A stretch of 9,468 nucleotides of DNA, taken from assembly GCA_030633145.1 (NCBI GenBank), contig DAOVTM010000135.1, positions 1 through 9,468 on the forward strand, given 5' to 3'. Every line of letters starts with the position of its first letter. The first letter of the stretch is position 1. The translations under genes were made by a program, and so were the position numbers. Source of the stretch: Desulfobulbaceae bacterium (lineage in GTDB: Bacteria; Desulfobacterota; Desulfobulbia; Desulfobulbales; Desulfobulbaceae). Below the pieces are notes generated by a model that did not search any database, was not told the DNA's origin, and saw only the letters and a list, made by a program, of their open reading frames with translations. Shown here piece after piece: positions 6,380 through 9,468 of this stretch.

Positions 6380-6505
6380 TTTGTTTAGACACTTCTACAC
6401 TCCAATTAAATGTAAACGGTATCGTAACGGTCTAATATTACAACTGCTATACTTTGATATTGTTTCGGCATACTTCTTGATAAGTAAAAGATACACAATG
6501 AATTT

Positions 6506-6512
6506 AAGGAGG
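6506..6512 (+). promoter_or_regulatory. Ribosome binding site of the receiver-GGEEF gene
   Basis: AAGGAGG stands 5 bases before the ATG at 6518. This is a strong site, which shows that the front of this gene is well preserved, unlike the upstream regulator. Confidence 0.85.
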
Positions 6513-6517
6513 AAAAA

Positions 6518-7511
6518 ATGACACCCGATACAAATAAGGGCAATATTCTCATTGTAGATGATACACCAGTAAATCTTATCGTCCTCCGGCAGATGTTGAA
6601 GGAATATGACTACCGTGTGCGCTCGGCATTTTCCGGTGAAATTGCCTTAAAGGCTGCCCAGGCTGACATCCCGGATCTTATTCTGCTGGACATCATGATG
6701 CCCGGCATGAATGGATTTGAGGTCTGCACCCGAATGAAGGCAGAACCATCCACCCGTGATATTCCGGTAATCTTTATCAGCTCCCTGAACGAGACATCAG
6801 ACAAGGTCAAAGGTTTTGAGGCAGGTGGGGTGGATTTTATTACCAAGCCGTTTCAATCGGCAGAGGTGCTGGCTCGCATTGAGACCCATTTGACGTTGCG
6901 CCGTTTGCAAAAGAAAATGCAGGAGCAGAACATACAGCTCTTGAATGAGATTGAAGAACGAAAATGTATTGAAAAAGCCCTGGAAGAAGCCAACTGTGAG
7001 CTGGAACAACTGGCAGCTTTAGATGGGTTGACCCACATTGCCAATCGCCGACAGTTTGATCGAACCCTTGACCGTGAATGGAAGCGGCTGTCCAGTGACG
7101 CAACCCCCTTATCTCTTATCATGTGTGATATCGACTTTTTCAAAAAATATAATGATAACTATGGTCATGTTGCAGGTGACGACTGTCTTACAAGTGGCAG
7201 CAGCCATCAACCTAGCTGTTCATCGACCGGCGGATATGGTTGCTCGCTATGGCGGTGAAGAATTTGCAGTGATCGTGCCGGATACAGATCTTAAGGGCGC
7301 CACTGTTGTTGCTGAAGAAATTCACAAGGCAATTCGAGAGTTAGGGATTCCTCATAGCCAGTCCGAAGTAGCTCTTGTTGTCAGTCTCAGCCTGGGGGTT
7401 ACAACTATGGTTCCGGTTCCTGAACAATCCCTGGAAACCATTATTGTTGCGGCAAACAAGCTGCTGTATCAGGCTAAGGAATCCGGCAGGGATCGGGTTA
7501 TAACAGGATAG
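6518..7511 (+). pseudogene. Frameshifted response regulator-diguanylate cyclase (receiver-coiled coil-GGEEF)
   Basis: The intended product is a two-component response regulator that makes cyclic di-GMP. The receiver (residues about 8-125) is complete: acidic pair D14/D15, phospho-acceptor D58 in LILLDIMMPG, and K110 in ITKPFQ. A helical linker (about 120-165) leads into a GGDEF domain that starts near LDGLTHIANRRQF, with metal-binding D204 in CDIDFF. At about 7190 the frame breaks inside GHVAGDDCL, and translation would end at 7258 in unrelated residues. In the next frame the domain resumes with QVAAAINL, an RxxD inhibitory site (RPAD, 7224-7235), the active-site GGEEF (7251-7265) and a normal end at 7511. 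Spacing against the family favours loss of two bases over gain of one. As read, the truncated product keeps the receiver but lacks the catalytic loop. The receiver is a close paralogue of the one at 4706. Confidence 0.87.
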
Positions 7512-7539
7512 CATAGGAATTTCCATTTTTTACTCGTTA

Positions 7540-7568
7540 CTCGTTTCCACGCAACGCGTGGGAACGAG
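7540..7568. repeat. Second REP-like stem-loop of the GTTCCCACGC family
   Basis: CTCGTTTCCACGC (7540-7552) pairs with GCGTGGGAACGAG (7556-7568) around AAC, giving 12 Watson-Crick pairs plus one G-T pair. The arm GCGTGGGAAC is identical to that at 848-857. It lies 28 bp after the stop of the GGEEF gene and could act as a transcript-end hairpin. Confidence 0.8.
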
Positions 7569-7591
7569 AGTAAATCACCATTTTGCTTTTA

Positions 7592-7638
7592 GTCCGACAT
7601 TTTGCCAATCTGTGAGCTTTTGTCGGCTGAAGTCCGAC
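7592..7638. repeat. GTCGG/CCGAC hairpins in the gap before the truncated sensor
   Basis: GTCCGAC occurs at 7592-7598 and again at 7632-7638, and GTCGG lies between them at 7622-7626. GTCGG can therefore pair with either CCGAC copy, giving two mutually exclusive stems. This could be a degenerate member of a second palindromic repeat family or a small RNA switch; the former is likelier. The rest of the 7512-7726 gap shows no gene. Confidence 0.4.
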
Positions 7639-7726
7639 CCACATCAACGAGTTAAATCCGCCCGAAGGGTGATATGTTCAAATGGTGAAGGAACTGGAAA
7701 TAAATAACCGCAGACGGATATAAAAC

Positions 7727-7906
7727 ATGCCATCTATAACTATAGATATACAGAACAAAATTCTTCCCGTCCTGGCTGCATTTTTTATGATCACTAGCCT
7801 GACTGTTCCCCCTCTCCATGCGTCAACCAACGTCCGAATCGGCATTTACCAAAATTATCCTCTGGTCTTCACAGACAATAACGGCAAAACCCAGAGGATC
7901 TATATA
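7727..7906 (+). pseudogene. Secreted solute-binding-type (PBPb) sensor N-terminus, truncated by an insertion sequence
   Basis: About 60 codons of the original gene remain. Residues 1-33 look like a Sec signal peptide: a hydrophobic core ILPVLAAFFMITSL, then a small-residue end LHAS. The mature part starts NVRIGIYQNYPLVFTDNNGK and reaches QRIYI, matching the first strand and helix of family 3 solute-binding (PBPb) domains. Such domains often form the periplasmic input of sensor histidine kinases or cyclases in Desulfobacterota. After about 7906 the sequence turns into the insertion element, and translation ends in ten foreign residues at 7939. A start without a strong ribosome binding site is assumed. 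Placed after two response regulators, it was plausibly their sensor, but the rest of the gene is not in the window, so kinase identity is inference. Confidence 0.7.
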
Positions 7907-9347
7907 TTCAAGTTTTCGAAAAATAGTTCTGTTGGATAGAGTAAAATGGAACATATCTTGCTAAGCAGCTTTACAGTGGTCAGCATCGTCCGCACAGTCA
8001 AGAGTTACTAACTCTTTGTGTTTCTTGCGTTTTCGATAAATTCGTTCATGGGTAACGTCAGACCATTTTTTAACAAAATCATTGTCTTCTTGTACTCGCT
8101 TCACAAAGACCATCATATTCTCATGTTGTGCCTTGCGGATTATTGAGGGAATCGTTAATGATTCCTTTGGGGATTTATCAGTAACGCAGTGCTTATAATT
8201 TTCTAAATGGAGGAGGAAGTCAATCCAGGACACCAGGCATAACGATAGTGTTACCCCTTGTTTACTCCTGAGAGTGGCTCCCTCCATATCTGAAAATTGC
8301 TTTGCATTCTTGAAAAATTCCTCAATGACCCAGCGATGGCTGTATGTTGAGATAATCATTTTGGCCTCCCAAGTGAGACTGTTGGTGAGAAGATATTTGT
8401 AGGTCTGAGTTTCGGGTATTTGGCTCTCGACGACTCGATGTTTTCCAGGTATTGAATTAAATCGAACCGTCGAAACCTTGGTTATGTAAAGTACTTTTTC
8501 TTTGCGATCTGTATCCAGATCTGCTGGGAAACCGCACCGTATAAAGGAGTTTACTGTACTGAAAAAATTAGATAATTCAACTTTGTCAGTTTGATTTTTA
8601 GCAAGCCTTCCAGTGGGTGTGTATTTAGGTGATTTGCTTCTGATTTTCACTTTATAATTGGCTTTAACCTCAAGGACATAGTTTAATTTCATACCTTGAA
8701 GTTGTTTAATGAATGGCCCTGTGCAGAACCATGAATCAGCAAGAACTGTACATTTTGGAAAACCAATTTCTATTGCCCATTCCATCATTTCAATGGCAAG
8801 ATCATATTTCTTAATAGTTTTATTTTGTTCATCATTTTGCCATTTTACTGATTGATCATTTTCTTTGTAATATGTACGAAAAGCAATAGGAAATTTGATT
8901 ATACCACCATCACTGTAGTAGAGAAAAACGATGCAGGCAGCCTTGAGGTTCGTATTTGCAGCATGATCAAACAAAAAGAAAACACCGTGAATCCATTTAC
9001 AAAACTTGGTATGATGCTTCATAGTATCATCAATAATAAAATAACCGCCTGATATATCATAAATATTCATCGTTTGAAGCAAATATAGCCGTTGCATTTC
9101 TGGTGTGGATATCTTTGCATGAGAAAAAAAATATGATAACGTACTCACGGCCTTTTCTTTCAACCACATATAGCTAATCTCTGTAAGATGAAAGCGTGAT
9201 CCCAGTACCAAAGCTGATGCAACAAGTGTTAAGTTATAAAATTGTATTCCGGTTAGTGCTGGTTGAAGAAAAGATAAACCTGTAACTATAAAAACGAGAC
9301 GATCTGCGCAGGGAATTTTCATAATAATATATACTCAAGTTTTCGAA
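7902..9347. repeat. 19-bp direct repeat flanking the transposase gene
   Basis: ATATATTCAAGTTTTCGAA (7902-7920) and ATATACTCAAGTTTTCGAA (9329-9347) match at 18 of 19 positions in the same orientation. The core TTTTCGAAAA of the left copy is itself palindromic. Insertion sequences usually end in inverted, not direct, repeats, so these may not be the true ends. Confidence 0.7.
7961..9322 (-). CDS. DDE transposase, IS4/IS701-like
   Basis: This 453-residue protein would cut and join the ends of its own insertion element. The RNase-H-like catalytic residues can be placed: D98 or D99 in YFIIDDT (94-100), D196 in VLADSWF, and E334 within the IS4-type YREK signature Y327-x2-R330-x3-E334-x6-K341 (YSHRWVIEEFFK and following K). 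The C-terminus is rich in Lys/Arg and ends with a short acidic stretch. The frame is complete, so the enzyme could be active. No Shine-Dalgarno sequence precedes the ATG at 9322, where the leader is very AT-rich; weak translation is common for transposases, or a later methionine may be used. Codon use is AT-rich compared with the hydrogenase and azl genes, consistent with recent arrival. Assignment between the IS4 and IS701 families is not certain. Confidence 0.85.
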   Translation of the reverse strand: MKIPCADRLVFIVTGLSFLQPALTGIQFYNLTLVASALVLGSRFHLTEISYMWLKEKAVSTLSYFFSHAKISTPEMQRLYLLQTMNIYDISGGYFIIDDTMKHHTKFCKWIHGVFFLFDHAANTNLKAACIVFLYYSDGGIIKFPIAFRTYYKENDQSVKWQNDEQNKTIKKYDLAIEMMEWAIEIGFPKCTVLADSWFCTGPFIKQLQGMKLNYVLEVKANYKVKIRSKSPKYTPTGRLAKNQTDKVELSNFFSTVNSFIRCGFPADLDTDRKEKVLYITKVSTVRFNSIPGKHRVVESQIPETQTYKYLLTNSLTWEAKMIISTYSHRWVIEEFFKNAKQFSDMEGATLRSKQGVTLSLCLVSWIDFLLHLENYKHCVTDKSPKESLTIPSIIRKAQHENMMVFVKRVQEDNDFVKKWSDVTHERIYRKRKKHKELVTLDCADDADHCKAA

Positions 9348-9468
9348 TTTTAAATGTTGACAAAATTATCACATAAAATTAACACGATAGAGCAGATTGA
9401 TATTTTGGTAAATTTTCTATAAATGACCATTTTTATAATTTTCACTATGTGTGTCTAAATAGTAAAAA
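9348..9468. other. AT-rich tail, no gene seen
   Basis: These 121 bases are strongly AT-rich and show no coding pattern on either strand. In particular, the remainder of the interrupted sensor gene is not found here. They may belong to the insertion sequence leader and right end, or to a neighbouring mobile segment. Confidence 0.4.

Larger units (their letters stand above)
7907..9468 (-). mobile_element. IS4/IS701-like insertion sequence (left end about 7907; right end unresolved)
   Basis: The left boundary is placed where the sensor reading frame stops resembling its family, around 7905-7910. The element contains one transposase gene on the minus strand and is more AT-rich than the hydrogenase and azl genes. 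No inverted partner of the left end was found before 9468. The sensor coding sequence does not resume after the transposase either, so the right end could be anywhere after 9322 or outside the window. Confidence 0.7.

Noticed and set aside
8852..9052. Plus-strand frame of 66 codons within the insertion sequence
   Set aside because: It is antisense to the transposase catalytic region and has no independent support.

Overview
The window looks like accessory chromosome from a Gram-negative anaerobe, most likely a member of the Desulfobacterota (Desulfobulbales-like). This assignment is inferred from gene content and protein style only: a cytoplasmic [NiFe] hydrogenase, sigma-54 enhancer-binding regulators, a periplasmic-domain sensor remnant, and GTTCCCACGC-type palindromic repeats. 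No rRNA, tRNA or CRISPR array was seen.

Left part (1-2824, minus strand): a [NiFe]-hydrogenase pair. The small subunit (977-2824) is unusual because two cyclic-nucleotide-binding domains precede the iron-sulfur subunit in one polypeptide. The large subunit (733 to beyond position 1) follows and runs off the window. Between them lies a 236-bp segment with REP-like stem-loops. Just before the large-subunit start, this segment also carries a second copy of the small-subunit C-terminal codons, so the operon junction appears to have been invaded and partly duplicated. Four phased 10-bp repeats abut the small-subunit ribosome binding site.

Middle (3098-4684): a divergent, overlapping azlC-azlD pair for branched-chain amino-acid export. 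It is followed by about 530 bp of debris: a probable ThiF/TcdA-type C-terminal fragment on the minus strand, a doubtful 53-codon reading frame, and a gene-free stretch.

Right part (4685-9468): a decayed signalling locus. First comes a receiver-PAS-AAA+-Fis sigma-54 activator carrying a nonsense codon, an internal deletion that removes the phospho-acceptor aspartate, and a local frameshift. Next comes a receiver-GGEEF diguanylate cyclase split by a frameshift. Last comes the secreted N-terminus of a solute-binding-type (PBPb) sensor, cut after about 60 codons by an IS4/IS701-like insertion sequence whose transposase lies on the minus strand. The natural reading is a sensor plus two response regulators that once worked together. 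All three are now broken, while the hydrogenase genes (as far as seen) and azlCD have intact reading frames.
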